A DNA stretch of 64,000 bases from NCBI RefSeq assembly GCF_036227565.1, contig NZ_CP109460.1, forward strand, positions 930,001 to 994,000, written 5' to 3'. The notes beneath the pieces are model-generated. The model saw only the letters and a program-made list of their open reading frames with translations, ran no database searches and had not been told where the DNA came from. A program made the position numbers and the translations under genes. Source of the DNA: Streptomyces sp. NBC_01454. GTDB taxonomy: Bacteria > Actinomycetota > Actinomycetes > Streptomycetales > Streptomycetaceae. Below, piece after piece: positions 8,498 to 17,434 of this stretch. Every line of letters begins with the position of its first letter. Within the stretch, counting starts at the first letter, position 1.

Positions 8498-8666
8498 CTC
8501 TTCCTCCCGGCAGCGGCCACGCACATCGGCCATGAATGGGCCGATCGTAACGGGTGCGGCGCCGGCCCCGTCGCCCCGCTGCCGGTGCTGTGCACCGCTG
8601 TGACCGGCGCGGGGAGACGGGGTGTCGGGGGCGGGAGGGGGAACGGGGAGGGAAGGGACGGCGGGG

Positions 8667-9185
8667 TCAGCCGCCGATGGTGACGTCGATGCAGGCGTAG
8701 AAGGCGTTCGCGGTGTCGGCGATGTTCCACACCGCGAGGATCTTCTGCCGTCCGGTGAGGCCGCCGAAGTCGACGGTGTGCGAGACCGTGTCGGACGGCC
8801 GCGCACCACCGTCGTTGAACTCGGCGACCTTCCGCCCGCCGGCGAAGTACTGCCAGGTGCTGGTGGCATGACGTGCGGTCAGCCGCCAGCTGAAGGTCTG
8901 GGAGCGGCCGATCGGAGTGACCTGCCACCCCTTGGCGTCGTCGTCGAGTTCGGCGAACCGGCTGTTGCCGCCGCTACAGCTGGTCAGCCCCTTGGGCCCT
9001 TCGACGCTCTGCGGCTCCCACTTGATCGCGCCGCACTCGATCGTGCCCGCCGCGCACTGCGCCTGGCGGCTGGGCGGTGCGGACACATAGCCGTGCGCAC
9101 TTGCCGGGCCGACCGGCACGGTGACGACGAGCAGCGGGGCGATGCCCGCACCGAGGGCGAGGGCCAGCCTTCTTTTCTTGTGCAT
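8667..9185 (-). CDS. AA10 lytic polysaccharide monooxygenase (chitin-active type)
   Basis: 172 aa secreted copper enzyme. A signal peptide of 30 residues (MHKKRRLALALGAG...GPASA) ends exactly before HGYV, so His31 becomes the N-terminal copper ligand; the second histidine is in LTARHATSTWQYF. Segments SRQAQC, IKWEPQSVEG, WQVTPIGRSQTFSWRL and a C-terminal YACIDVTI are typical of small single-domain chitin-binding AA10 proteins of Streptomyces. There is no separate carbohydrate-binding module. The ATG at 9185 follows AAAGGG. A DasR-type box lies 122 bp upstream, which fits induction by N-acetylglucosamine or chitin. Confidence 0.95.
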   Translation of the reverse strand: MHKKRRLALALGAGIAPLLVVTVPVGPASAHGYVSAPPSRQAQCAAGTIECGAIKWEPQSVEGPKGLTSCSGGNSRFAELDDDAKGWQVTPIGRSQTFSWRLTARHATSTWQYFAGGRKVAEFNDGGARPSDTVSHTVDFGGLTGRQKILAVWNIADTANAFYACIDVTIGG

Positions 9186-9306
9186 GTCAACCCTTTCGCG
9201 AGGGAGGCCGCCCACGCGAGAGCTGCGGACCCGGCGACGCCGACGACGCCGAACGCCCGTCCCGGGGGGCCTCATTGAGGGGGATGGATGACGCGAGGGT
9301 GCAGCA

Positions 9307-9322
9307 ATTGGTCTAGACTTTA
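9307..9322. promoter_or_regulatory. DasR responsive element (dre)-like site
   Basis: The 16-mer ATTGGTCTAGACTTTA carries the core TGGTCTAGAC of the DasR operator: the left half matches the consensus AGTGGTCT at 7 of 8 positions, the right half keeps only AGAC. It is upstream of the chitin monooxygenase gene, a typical DasR target. The rest of the 319-bp gap 9186-9504 shows no further structure. Confidence 0.7.
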
Positions 9323-9504
9323 CCGCGCGGCCAGGTGCGGTCAAGAGGTGTGCCGATGCGGGCAGCTGAGGGCGCCCGTTCGTCAACTCTTCGCTTCTGC
9401 ACTGAATTTGACGAGGGATCAGATCTGACGTCTGACGCACCGACAGTACCGGCAGGAGCTTCGGCCTTCGCGCGGTCGGGCGTTCCCGGAGCCAGCCGCT
9501 CCCG

Positions 9505-10524
9505 TCAGCGGTCCGCGGTGGCGGAGGCCGGGACGCTGGAGCCCCGTACGACCAGCCGCGGGGCGAGCCGTACCGTGCGCCGCGGCCCCGGCCCGCCATC
9601 GGAAGGGCGCCGGCTCAGCAGGCGGGCGGCCTCGGCGGCCAGTTCACCGACCGGCTGGCGGACGGTGGTCAGCGCCGGGTCGGCGAGGCCCGCGAGCGGG
9701 ATGTCGTCGAAGCCGGTGACGGCGACCTCCCCGGGGACGTCCGCGCCCAGCTGCCGCAGACGTTGCAGCGCCCCGGCCGCGATCAGGTCGTTGGCGCAGA
9801 TCAGGGCATCCGGCCGGGAGGGCCAGACGCGGTCGGCGGCGGCCCGGCCCCACGCCACCGAGAAGTCGCCGAGCTCGACCCGCCCGGGGGCGGTGGGGTC
9901 CAGGGCCGCGGCTCCCGCCTCGTAGGCCGCGCGCCGTTCGACCGCCGCCGACGCGGTCCCGGCCGCCCCCACGAAGCAGGGGCGGCGCCGGCCGGTGGCC
10001 GCCAGATGATCGAGTACCAGCGCCATGCCGGCCGCGTTGTCGACGGCCACCGAGTCGGCGACGCCGGGGCCGCATCCGCGGTCGAGCAGCACCAGGGGCA
10101 CCCGGTCGGCCGCGCTCGCCACCGCCTCGCGGCTGCGCCGCTCATCGACGGGTATCAGGAGCAGGGCGTCGACCCGCCGTCCGAGGAACGTGGCGATCCG
10201 GGCCGCTTCGGTGACCGGGTCGTCGTCACAGTCGGCGAGGAGTACGGCCCGGCCCTCGGCGTGCAGGGCGTGTTCCAGCTCCCGGACGAGGGAGGGGAAG
10301 AACGGGTTGGTGATCTGCGGCAGGACCAGCCCGACGGTGCCGGTGGTGCGGCTGCGCAGGGCGCGGGCCACCTCGTTGGGCCGGTAGCCCAGGCGCTCGG
10401 CCGCCGCGCGGACGGTGCGTGCGGTCTCGGCGCCGACCGGGCGGGTGCCGGCCAGGACGCGGGAGACCGTGGCGATGGAGCAGCCCGAGGCCAGCGCGAC
10501 ATCCCTCAACGTGACTTCGGCCAC
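9505..10524 (-). CDS. LacI family transcriptional regulator
   Basis: 339 aa from a GTG at 10524-10522 with GGAG upstream. The helix-turn-helix VTLRDVALASGCSIATVSRV and hinge RPNEVARALRSRTTGTVGLV are typical LacI-family, followed by the periplasmic-binding-like ligand domain (LPQITNPFFPSLVRELEHAL, VPLVLLDR, AVTGFDDIPLAGLADPALTT). It is divergent from a nucleoside hydrolase/MFS operon, with an operator-like sequence at 10711-10724. It most likely represses that operon and responds to a nucleoside or sugar. Confidence 0.93.
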   Translation of the reverse strand: MAEVTLRDVALASGCSIATVSRVLAGTRPVGAETARTVRAAAERLGYRPNEVARALRSRTTGTVGLVLPQITNPFFPSLVRELEHALHAEGRAVLLADCDDDPVTEAARIATFLGRRVDALLLIPVDERRSREAVASAADRVPLVLLDRGCGPGVADSVAVDNAAGMALVLDHLAATGRRRPCFVGAAGTASAAVERRAAYEAGAAALDPTAPGRVELGDFSVAWGRAAADRVWPSRPDALICANDLIAAGALQRLRQLGADVPGEVAVTGFDDIPLAGLADPALTTVRQPVGELAAEAARLLSRRPSDGGPGPRRTVRLAPRLVVRGSSVPASATADR

Positions 10525-10710
10525 CGTCTCCGGCTCCCTTCGTCCGGCCCGCCCGAACCGGAGGGAGCATACGCCCCCTTGCCCATCCGGCAATCGTTGT
10601 CCCATGAGAGCGGGATCTCCTGGTCAACCAACCCTCCTTTCGTCCCGAAAACACCCGGAAGGCCAGAGATTGAACCATTGACAACCGGCAGGTCCATGGG
10701 TCAAGTTTCC

Positions 10711-10724
10711 GGAGAACGTTTTCC
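10711..10724. promoter_or_regulatory. LacI-type operator candidate
   Basis: GGAGAACGTTTTCC is a 14-bp imperfect dyad (12 of 14 symmetric positions) centred on CG, the usual LacI-family architecture. It is flanked by CATGGG and CCCATG, which lengthens the symmetry. It sits in the 354-bp gap between the LacI gene and the nucleoside hydrolase. Confidence 0.6.
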
Positions 10725-10878
10725 CATGCTGCTCGCTCGCCGGCTGACCACCCGCCCGGGCTCGCCATGGGGCGACCGCCGGACGCGCTGTGCGCCGGAG
10801 CCCGCGTCGGCCCGCACACACCACCACTCCGCGCTGCCTCTCCACGCAGCCGAGCAAGCAGAGCAAAGGGGCTCTTCC

Positions 10879-11826
10879 GTGGCCAGAAAGATCATCCTCG
10901 ACTGCGACCCGGGGCATGACGATGCGATCGCCATGCTCCTGGCACACGGCAATCCCGACGTCGAGCTGGTCGCCGTGACGACCGTGGTCGGCAACCAGAC
11001 GCTGGAGAAGGTGACCCGCAACGCCCTGTCCGTGGCGCGGATCGCCGGGATCACGGGGGTGCCCTTCGCCGCCGGCTGTCCGCGTCCGCTGGTGCGGGCC
11101 ATCGAGACGGCGCCGGACATCCACGGCGAGACCGGGCTGGACGGCCCGGACCTGCCCGAGCCGGCCTTCGCGCTGGACCACCGGCACGCGGTGGACCTGA
11201 TCATCGACACGGTGATGTCCCACGAGCCCGGCGAGATCACCCTCGTGCCGACCGCCGGCCTGACCAACATCGCGCTGGCCGTGCGCAAGGAGCCGCGGAT
11301 CGCCGAGCGGGTCCGCGAGGTCGTGCTGATGGGCGGCGGCTACCACGAGGGCAACTGGAGCGCGGTCGCCGAGTTCAACATCATCATCGACCCCGAGGCC
11401 GCGCACATCGTCTTCAACGAGCGCTGGCCGGTCACCATGGTCGGGCTCGATCTGACCCATCAGGCGCTGGCGACGCCCGAGGTCGACGCCAGGATCGCCG
11501 CGGTCGGCACCGGCCCGGCCAGGTTCGTCGGGGAACTCCTGGACTTCTTCCGCGAGGCCTACCGCGAGAACCAGGGCTTCGCGTACCCGCCGGTGCACGA
11601 CCCGTGCGCCGTCGCCTATGTCATCGACCCCGATGTGATGACCGTGCGCAAGGCCCCGGTGGACATCGAGCTGCGCGGCGCGCTCACGGTCGGGATGACC
11701 GTGACGGACTTCCGCGCACCGGCCCCGCCCGACTGCACCACCCAGGTCGCGGTCACCCTCGACCACGAGCGGTTCTGGAACCTCGTCGTGGACGCGCTCG
11801 AGCGGATCGGTGACGTCGCGGCATGA
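10879..11826 (+). CDS. nucleoside hydrolase (IunH/RihB type)
   Basis: 315 aa. It cleaves the N-glycosidic bond of nucleosides to base and ribose. The calcium-binding N-terminal motif KIILDCDPGHDDAIAMLLA, the LVPTAGLTNIALA strand and EFNIIIDPEAAHIVF are all present, as is the conserved His in HDPCAVAYV. The GTG at 10879 follows AAAGGGG by seven bases. Its stop overlaps the start of the MFS gene (ATGA), so hydrolase and transporter are one operon for nucleoside uptake and salvage, under the divergent LacI regulator. Confidence 0.94.
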   Translation: MARKIILDCDPGHDDAIAMLLAHGNPDVELVAVTTVVGNQTLEKVTRNALSVARIAGITGVPFAAGCPRPLVRAIETAPDIHGETGLDGPDLPEPAFALDHRHAVDLIIDTVMSHEPGEITLVPTAGLTNIALAVRKEPRIAERVREVVLMGGGYHEGNWSAVAEFNIIIDPEAAHIVFNERWPVTMVGLDLTHQALATPEVDARIAAVGTGPARFVGELLDFFREAYRENQGFAYPPVHDPCAVAYVIDPDVMTVRKAPVDIELRGALTVGMTVTDFRAPAPPDCTTQVAVTLDHERFWNLVVDALERIGDVAA

Positions 11827-13262
11827 GCGTCTCCACTTCCTCGCGCCCCGTCGGGGCACCGGCCGGCGGCTCCGGCGTCCGCATCGGTGTGCTGGTCACC
11901 GCGCTGCTCGCGGCCTGCTTCGCCTTCCAGCTCAACGCCAGCATGCTCAGCCCCGCGCTGAAGCACATCGAGGACTCCCTCGGCGCCAGCTCGGCGGAGA
12001 TCGGCCTGACCCAGACCGCGTTCTTCACCTCGGCGGCGCTGTTCTCGCTGTTCCTGCCGCGGCTGGGCGATGTCATCGGCCGCCGCCGGGTGCTGACCGG
12101 CATGCTCGGCCTGATGGTCGTCGGATGTGTCGTCGCGGCGCTGGCGACCAGCGTGCCGATGCTGTTCGCCGGGCGCGTGATCCAGGGCATCAGCGGTCCG
12201 GTCGTCCCGCTGTGTCTGATCATGCTGCGGGTGGAGGTGCGGGAGCCCAAGCGCTACGGCACCCTGCTCGGCGTGATCACCGCGGTCAACGGCGGTATCG
12301 CCGGTGTCGACTCCCTCGCCGGCGGCTACCTCGCCGACCGTCACGGCTTCGGCTCGGTCTTCTGGGCGATGGCGGTGGTCGCGGCCGTCGCCGCCGTCCT
12401 GGTCGCCACGCTCACCCCGGAGTCCAAGGCAGCCGTCGCCGGCCGGATGGACTGGCCCGGTGTCGCGCTGCTCGTGCTCTCGGTCGGCTCGCTGCTCACC
12501 GCGCTCAACGAGGCGGGCAAGCTCGCCGCCGCCAACTGGCCGCTGATCGCCGCCCTTCTCGTGGTCGCCGCGGCCGCGTTCGCCCTGTTCTGGCGGACCG
12601 AGAACCGCAGCGGGCACCCGCTGGTCGCCACCCGGCACCTCAAGCAGCGGGCGACCTGGGCGACCCTGCTGACCACCGTGCTCACCATGACCGGCGTCTT
12701 CGCCGTCATGAACGGTCTGATCCCGGCCTTCGCCCAGGACGCGCAGGCCGGCCTCGGGATGAGCGCGGAGCAGTCCGCCTGGTGGACGCTGTCCCCGTAC
12801 GCGCTCGCCGGACTGGCCATGGGTCCGCTGGCCGGGCGGCTCGCCGCCACCTTCGGCTACGGCCGGGTGCTGCGGCTGGGACTGGCCGGTTCGGCGGCCA
12901 CGGTCGTGCTGATGCTGCTCACGATGCACAGCCACTCGCAGCTCCTGCTGGTGGCGACGTCCGTCATGGTGGGCATCGCCTACGCGGGCGTGGCGAACAT
13001 CGTCCTCAACGGGCTGGGCATCGTCCTCTCCCCCGGCGAGAACCCGGGCTTTCTGCCCGGCCTGAACGCGGGTGCCTTCAACCTCGGCGCGGGGCTGAGC
13101 TTCGCGGTGCTCTACGCGGTCAAGACGGCGGCCACCCCGGCGGACCCGGCGTCGTCCGGGGGCTACACCGCCGGCATGATCGCGGGGGTGGTCATCCTGG
13201 CGGCGGCCATTGCCACGTCGTTCCTGATCCCGAAGCCGGTGGCGGCCGAGGCACAGGGCTGA
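11823..13262 (+). CDS. MFS transporter, probable nucleoside/sugar permease
   Basis: 479 aa with about 12-14 hydrophobic segments. The loop 2-3 signature GDVIGRRRVL is present, and the N-half resembles the drug/H+ antiporter branch (LTQTAFFTSAALFSLFLPRL). Its four-base overlap with the nucleoside hydrolase argues for import of the hydrolase substrate or release of a product rather than drug export, but the sequence family alone does not decide. It is followed by a 23-bp-arm terminator. Confidence 0.88.
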   Translation: MSVSTSSRPVGAPAGGSGVRIGVLVTALLAACFAFQLNASMLSPALKHIEDSLGASSAEIGLTQTAFFTSAALFSLFLPRLGDVIGRRRVLTGMLGLMVVGCVVAALATSVPMLFAGRVIQGISGPVVPLCLIMLRVEVREPKRYGTLLGVITAVNGGIAGVDSLAGGYLADRHGFGSVFWAMAVVAAVAAVLVATLTPESKAAVAGRMDWPGVALLVLSVGSLLTALNEAGKLAAANWPLIAALLVVAAAAFALFWRTENRSGHPLVATRHLKQRATWATLLTTVLTMTGVFAVMNGLIPAFAQDAQAGLGMSAEQSAWWTLSPYALAGLAMGPLAGRLAATFGYGRVLRLGLAGSAATVVLMLLTMHSHSQLLLVATSVMVGIAYAGVANIVLNGLGIVLSPGENPGFLPGLNAGAFNLGAGLSFAVLYAVKTAATPADPASSGGYTAGMIAGVVILAAAIATSFLIPKPVAAEAQG

Positions 13263-13279
13263 GGCCACCGATCCACCGT

Positions 13280-13326
13280 CATGCGGCCGCCCGCCGACCG
13301 GAGTCCGGTCGGCGGGCGGCCGCATG
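13280..13326. terminator. very long bidirectional terminator
   Basis: A perfect inverted repeat with 23-base arms (13280-13302 and 13304-13326, outer ends CATGCGGCCG / CGGCCGCATG) around a single G. It lies between convergent genes. Such a long uninterrupted stem is well above the usual size. Confidence 0.85.
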
Positions 13327-13349
13327 AGGTGCCCCCGCGCCGCGTCCGT

Positions 13350-14426
13350 TCAGCGCAGGATGGCGCCGAGCCCCCCGGCCGGTGCCCGCTCGGGGTCCAG
13401 GACCACCACGATGTCGGCGCCGTGCGCGGCCGCCGACCGCACCAGGGCGTCATCCGCCCGTGCGGCGGCCGGACGCAGCTCGCCCAGCTGGGGCAACTCC
13501 ATTCCCCGGACGGCGAGTTGGTCGGCATCGGAGCCCACCCAGACCTGCCGGGCGCTGTCCGCGCCGTGCGGGCTGACCAGCAGGGTGTCGATCCGGTGTT
13601 CCCGCGCCGCCTCGACCAGGGCGGGGATACCGGCCGCCGAGTGCGGGACGTCCTTGCGGCCGGGGCCGGCGCCCGCGCGGTAGCGGTCCGCCACCTGCGC
13701 GATATGGGCACTCTCCTGGGCGGCCCTGACCTGGGCGATGTCGCGCTCCACCAGATCGCTCTCGGCATCGGGCGTCCGGCCGCCGTGCTCGCTCTCGTAG
13801 GTCAGGGCGCGCAGCGGCTCGGGCAGTGCGCCGTGCACCAGCCGCCGTTCGTGCTCCTCACCGATCAGGACGACGGCCTCGGCGCCACTGCTCTCGAACT
13901 CCCTGCGCACCGTGTCGGCGATCTCCTCGGCGCGCTGTTCGCCGTGGTCCACGGCGGTGCAAAAGTGCCGTGCGGGCCGTTCCCCGGGGGCGCTCCCGTC
14001 GGCGGAGGCGGCCCGTTCGCCGAGTACGGCGAAGTCCGCTCCCGCCCGGCCCAGGCGGACCACGAGGCAGACGGGGTCGTCGCCGATCGCCGCCAGCAAG
14101 GGGGTGACTCTGGGCACCGGCCCCCATGCCGCGAAGGGGACGGCAGGGGGGCCGGGGAGCGGGGTGTCGAGGACGAGGGCTCCGTGGGCGGCGAACAGCG
14201 CCCGCCCGGCGTGCGCCCCGGGGTCGCCGCGGCGGGTGAGCAGGGCCTCGTGCACCGCACCACAGGTGGCCTCATCCGCGCCGAGGGCGAACAACTGCGC
14301 CGTGGTGGCCGTCGCCGTCAACTCCAGTTGTCTTCCGGCGTCCTCCGTGCCGTACGAGACATCGGCATAGACGGACGCCCAGGGGCCGGGCCGGTCGATG
14401 ACCGGTTGCAGGAGCGAGAGTCGCAT
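13350..14426 (-). CDS. Vms1/baeRF-type protein (Rv2629-like)
   Basis: 358 aa from the ATG at 14426 with AAGGAGG upstream. Segments SVYADVSYGTEDAGRQLEL, CLVVRLGRAGADFAVLGER, AEAVVLIGEEHERRLVHGAL and HRIDTLLVSPHGADSARQVW match the bacterial release-factor-1-fold family that includes M. tuberculosis Rv2629 and eukaryotic Vms1. The middle domain is related to peptidyl-tRNA hydrolases that act on stalled ribosomes. Rv2629 belongs to the hypoxia/dormancy regulon, and here the gene is divergent from two small stress-type proteins. An actual hydrolase activity is inferred from family only. Confidence 0.8.
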   Translation of the reverse strand: MRLSLLQPVIDRPGPWASVYADVSYGTEDAGRQLELTATATTAQLFALGADEATCGAVHEALLTRRGDPGAHAGRALFAAHGALVLDTPLPGPPAVPFAAWGPVPRVTPLLAAIGDDPVCLVVRLGRAGADFAVLGERAASADGSAPGERPARHFCTAVDHGEQRAEEIADTVRREFESSGAEAVVLIGEEHERRLVHGALPEPLRALTYESEHGGRTPDAESDLVERDIAQVRAAQESAHIAQVADRYRAGAGPGRKDVPHSAAGIPALVEAAREHRIDTLLVSPHGADSARQVWVGSDADQLAVRGMELPQLGELRPAAARADDALVRSAAAHGADIVVVLDPERAPAGGLGAILR

Positions 14427-14471
14427 GGCGCTGCCTCCTTGGCTTCCTCGGATTCCGCGGATTCTCCTGTG

Positions 14472-14498
14472 GGGTGCGATGGGTGCGATGGGTGCGAT
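14472..14498. repeat. three tandem copies of a 9-mer
   Basis: GGGTGCGAT is repeated three times without interruption (14472-14480, 14481-14489, 14490-14498) in the 366-bp gap between the divergent Vms1-like and DUF2795 genes, about 50 bp before the Vms1-like start. Confidence 0.85.
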
Positions 14499-14695
14499 TT
14501 TCCCCGTGGGGTGCGGTGCGCGCTCGTCGCGCCGCGGTGGCCGGCGTCCGTGCCTGCCCGGCAGTCTCCGGAAGGCAGCCGTCGCCGGTAAGCAGCCGAC
14601 TGTCCTACGAATTCCCGTTCCGGAAAGGCGTATGCATGCGGGCATATGCGTCTGCCCTCACACTCCGTGCCCGTTCACGCTCTTTTCGTGTGCAT

Positions 14696-14720
14696 GGTTG
14701 AAACGAGGGCTGCCGGGTTG
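14696..14720 (+). promoter_or_regulatory. stress sigma factor (SigB-like) promoter candidate
   Basis: GGTTG, 14 bases, then GGGTTG resembles the GNNTN14-16GGGTAY promoters used by SigB-type factors of Streptomyces. It lies 73 bp before the DUF2795 start. The last two bases of the minus 10 element do not match. Confidence 0.35.
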
Positions 14721-14792
14721 TTAGGGCTGGGGGACCAGGGAAACTGGGAGGAACACGTCGGGTCGGTACGACCCGTAGAGCCGGAGGCACCC

Positions 14793-15209
14793 ATGGTCAT
14801 GGAACACGGAACGGACAAGACCGGCCCCGCCCGGGACGACGTGATGAAGCGGCAACTGCGGGGGCAATTGACGTCCGAGCGCTCCCTGTGGCTGGAGGAG
14901 GAGCACGAACTCCAGCCGGCCGGCGAGGACCAGCCGGTGGCGGCGTGGTCGCCCGAGAGCGACTTCCGGGGCGGCACACCGAGGGGGATGACCGAGGAGG
15001 ACGTCGGGCTGCGCTCCGAACTCGCCCGGCACCTCGGGCGCAGCCTGTACCCCGCCGACCGGAACGCGGTGATCGAGACCCTCCGGCGCAACAACGCCCC
15101 GGACCGGCTGGTCACGATGGCCGAGCGGCTGCCCGCACACGAGCGGTTCGGCAATGTGCAGAGCATCGCGGAGGCCGTCGGGATCCACACGGAACACCAG
15201 CGTTCCTGA
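14793..15209 (+). CDS. DUF2795 domain protein
   Basis: 138 aa, ATG at 14793 preceded by CGGAGG with six-base spacing. The C-terminal half (RSELARHLGRSLYPADRNAVIE..LRRNNAPDRLVTMAERLP, then EAVGIH) is the small helical DUF2795 domain; the N-terminal half is acidic and probably disordered. DUF2795 proteins are abundant in streptomycetes with no assigned function; they recur near stress genes. A 14-bp-stem terminator follows directly. Confidence 0.85.
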   Translation: MVMEHGTDKTGPARDDVMKRQLRGQLTSERSLWLEEEHELQPAGEDQPVAAWSPESDFRGGTPRGMTEEDVGLRSELARHLGRSLYPADRNAVIETLRRNNAPDRLVTMAERLPAHERFGNVQSIAEAVGIHTEHQRS

Positions 15210-15223
15210 GCTCCGGCCCCGCT

Positions 15224-15260
15224 CCGCCTCCTGGCGCTGCCGCGCGGCGCCAGGAGGCGG
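15224..15260. terminator. terminator after the DUF2795 gene
   Basis: A perfect 14-bp stem (15224-15237 with 15247-15260, outer CCGCCTCCTG / CAGGAGGCGG) and a 9-base loop, 15 bases after the stop. Confidence 0.8.
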
Positions 15261-15328
15261 ACAATTGGTGGTACGGCACCTGCCGCACCCCGCGGCCGGG
15301 CACGTGGACGGGAAGAGGGAGGGCGGTT

Positions 15329-15808
15329 ATGTCCGACGAGACGATGGGCGATGAGGTCTACCAGCCGCCCAGGTCCGATCCCCGGGACAACCCCAACGAA
15401 CTCGACATGGAAGACGCCCTGGACGAGCCGGACCTCGATGCGACCCTGGACACCGGCTATTCGCCCCCGGAGCGGCCCTTCGTGGTGAATCACGAGGGAA
15501 CCACCGCACGGGAGCTGCACGACCGCGAGACGCTCGACCACCGGCTGTCGGTGGAGGTGCCGGAAGTGTGCGCACCGGACGGCGACGGGATCGGTGACCT
15601 GCCCGACGGGGTGGGGGAACCGACGGATCTCGAATGCGGCGAGGAACGGGCCGGCCGGCTGGTGGGCTCCGACGAGGGATTCTGGCGCGGCGGCAGCAAT
15701 GACATCGCCGCCCGCGACGTGGGCATCGACGGCGGGGCCGCCTCGGCGGAGGAGGCGGCGGTGCATATCGCCCGGGACAATGCGGGGGACGGGGACCGCG
15801 AGAGGTAG
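15329..15808 (+). CDS. DUF5709-like acidic protein
   Basis: 159 aa from the ATG at 15329 with GAGGGAGGG six bases upstream. It is highly acidic, with LDEPDLDATLDTGYSPPERP, VNHEGTTARELHDRETLDHRL and a conserved AGRLVGSDEG turn, the pattern of DUF5709 proteins of streptomycetes. No catalytic motif or membrane span is seen. It lies between the DUF2795 protein and a type II NADH dehydrogenase in the same direction, and is probably part of a stress-response neighbourhood. The following 226-bp gap contains AAGGAGA and an 8-codon frame (15899-15925, MCTRPHAG) that is too short to call. Confidence 0.75.
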   Translation: MSDETMGDEVYQPPRSDPRDNPNELDMEDALDEPDLDATLDTGYSPPERPFVVNHEGTTARELHDRETLDHRLSVEVPEVCAPDGDGIGDLPDGVGEPTDLECGEERAGRLVGSDEGFWRGGSNDIAARDVGIDGGAASAEEAAVHIARDNAGDGDRER

Positions 15809-16034
15809 CGCCGGCAGGACGCGGGGCCGGGTGCGTGCCGGCAGCCGTCGGCGCACCGCCGAGGCTCCGTTCCCGTCAGAAGGAGAAGAGCGGCATCCAT
15901 GTGTACCCGGCCGCACGCGGGATAGCCGACAAGGCATCGACCCCGCCGGAGCGGCTACGCGGATCGCCGCGCGCACAAGGCCCCGGCGGTCACCCGGCGC
16001 ACCATGCGCACCCTCCTCGACCGCAGGAGCCCAC

Positions 16035-17357
16035 GTGAAGCGACGTCGCCCTCGGATCGTGATCGTAGGAGCCGGATTCGCCGGCTACGAGTGTGCCCGC
16101 ACGCTCTCCCGGCAGGCCAAAGGAGCCGCCGAGATCGTGCTCCTCAACCCGAATGACTACTTTCTGTATGTGCCGCTGCTGCCGGAAGTGGCGACCGGGA
16201 TCCTGGAACCCCGCCGGATCTCGGTCTCGCTCACCGGCACCCTCCCGGGCGTCCGCCTCGTCCTGGGAGCCGCCCATGACCTGGACCTCGACGCCCGTCA
16301 GGTGCACTACACCGACCCCGAGGACCACAAGGGCACCCTGTCCTACGACCGGCTGGTCCTGACCGTCGGCAGCGTCAACAAGCTGCTGCCCGTGCCCGGC
16401 GTCGCCGAGCACGCCCACGGCTTCCGCGGGATGCCCGAAGCGCTGTTCCTCCGCGATCACCTCACCCGGCAGACGGAACTGGCCGGCGCGGCCGAGGACC
16501 CGGCCGAGCGGTCCGCCCGCACCACCTTCGTGGTGGTGGGCGCTGGCTACACCGGTACCGAAGTCACCGCCCAGGGCGTGCGGTTCACCGATGCGCTGGC
16601 CCGCCAGAACACCGGGCTGCGGCACGGCCCCCGCCCCCGCTGGCTGCTGCTGGACATCGCCGACCGGCTGCTCCCGGAGCTCGACGAGCGGCTGTCGCGC
16701 ACTGCCGAGCGGGTGCTGCGCGCCCGTGGCGTCGACGTCCGCACCGGCACCTCCGTCAAGGAGGCGACCTCGGACGGAGTGCTGCTCGACGACGGCGAGT
16801 TCGTCGCCACCCGTTCCCTGCTGTGGTGTGTGGGTGTGCGGCCCGACCCCCTGGTCGACTCGCTGGGGCTGCCCACCGACAAGGGGCGGCTGTGCGTCGA
16901 CGCATTCCTGAACGTGCCCGGCCGGCCGGAGGTGTTCGCCTGCGGTGATGCCGCGGCCGTCCCGGACCTGACCCGGCCCGGTGAGGTGACGCCGATGACG
17001 GCCCAGCACGCCCAGCGGCAGGGCAAGGCCGCCGCGCGCAATGTGGCGGCGTCCTGCGGCCGGGGCACGCCCCGCGCCTACCGGCACCACGATCTGGGCT
17101 TCATGGTCGACCTGGGCGGGATCCAGGCCGCGGCCAACCCCCTGCACATCCCGCTCTCCGGCCCGCTCGCCGGCCTGGTCACCCGCGGCTACCACCTGAT
17201 GGCGATGCCGGACAACCGCGTGCGGGTGGCCACCGACTGGCTCCTGGACGCGGTGCTGCCGCGGCAGGGCGTCCAGCTGGGTCTGGTCAGCTCCTGGTCG
17301 GTACCGCTGGACACCGAATCCCCCGAGGTGGCCCGCCTACCGGGACCGGGGGCGTGA
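16035..17357 (+). CDS. type II NADH dehydrogenase-like flavoprotein
   Basis: 440 aa from a GTG at 16035 with AGGAGC upstream. The FAD-binding motif RIVIVGAGFAGYECARTL is at the N-terminus, a second dinucleotide fold FVVVGAGYTGTEVTAQG at about 165, and the FAD-contacting EVFACGDAAAVPD at about 300. DYFLYVPLLPEVATGILEP matches the NDH-2 family, which oxidises NADH and reduces quinone at the membrane face without pumping protons. The C-terminus has a short amphipathic hydrophobic stretch (LAGLVTRGYHLMAMP). It may serve respiration under stress, in keeping with its neighbours; the acceptor is inferred. Confidence 0.87.
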   Translation: MKRRRPRIVIVGAGFAGYECARTLSRQAKGAAEIVLLNPNDYFLYVPLLPEVATGILEPRRISVSLTGTLPGVRLVLGAAHDLDLDARQVHYTDPEDHKGTLSYDRLVLTVGSVNKLLPVPGVAEHAHGFRGMPEALFLRDHLTRQTELAGAAEDPAERSARTTFVVVGAGYTGTEVTAQGVRFTDALARQNTGLRHGPRPRWLLLDIADRLLPELDERLSRTAERVLRARGVDVRTGTSVKEATSDGVLLDDGEFVATRSLLWCVGVRPDPLVDSLGLPTDKGRLCVDAFLNVPGRPEVFACGDAAAVPDLTRPGEVTPMTAQHAQRQGKAAARNVAASCGRGTPRAYRHHDLGFMVDLGGIQAAANPLHIPLSGPLAGLVTRGYHLMAMPDNRVRVATDWLLDAVLPRQGVQLGLVSSWSVPLDTESPEVARLPGPGA

Positions 17358-17382
17358 GGGGCGGGCACACCAGCACGGTCGC

Positions 17383-17434
17383 CGTCCGGCCGGGCCGGCG
17401 CCTCGCCCCCGCGAGGTTCCGGCCCGGCCGGACG
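17383..17434. terminator. convergent terminator with an inner stem
   Basis: CGTCCGGCCGGGCCGG (17383-17398) pairs with 17419-17434 over 16 bp, with an inner CCTCGC/GCGAGG stem in the loop. It ends both the NADH dehydrogenase gene and the Asp23 gene. Confidence 0.75.

Noticed and set aside
15899..15925. 8-codon frame MCTRPHAG after an AAGGAGA site
   Set aside because: Too short, with 12-base spacing and no coupling to the next gene.
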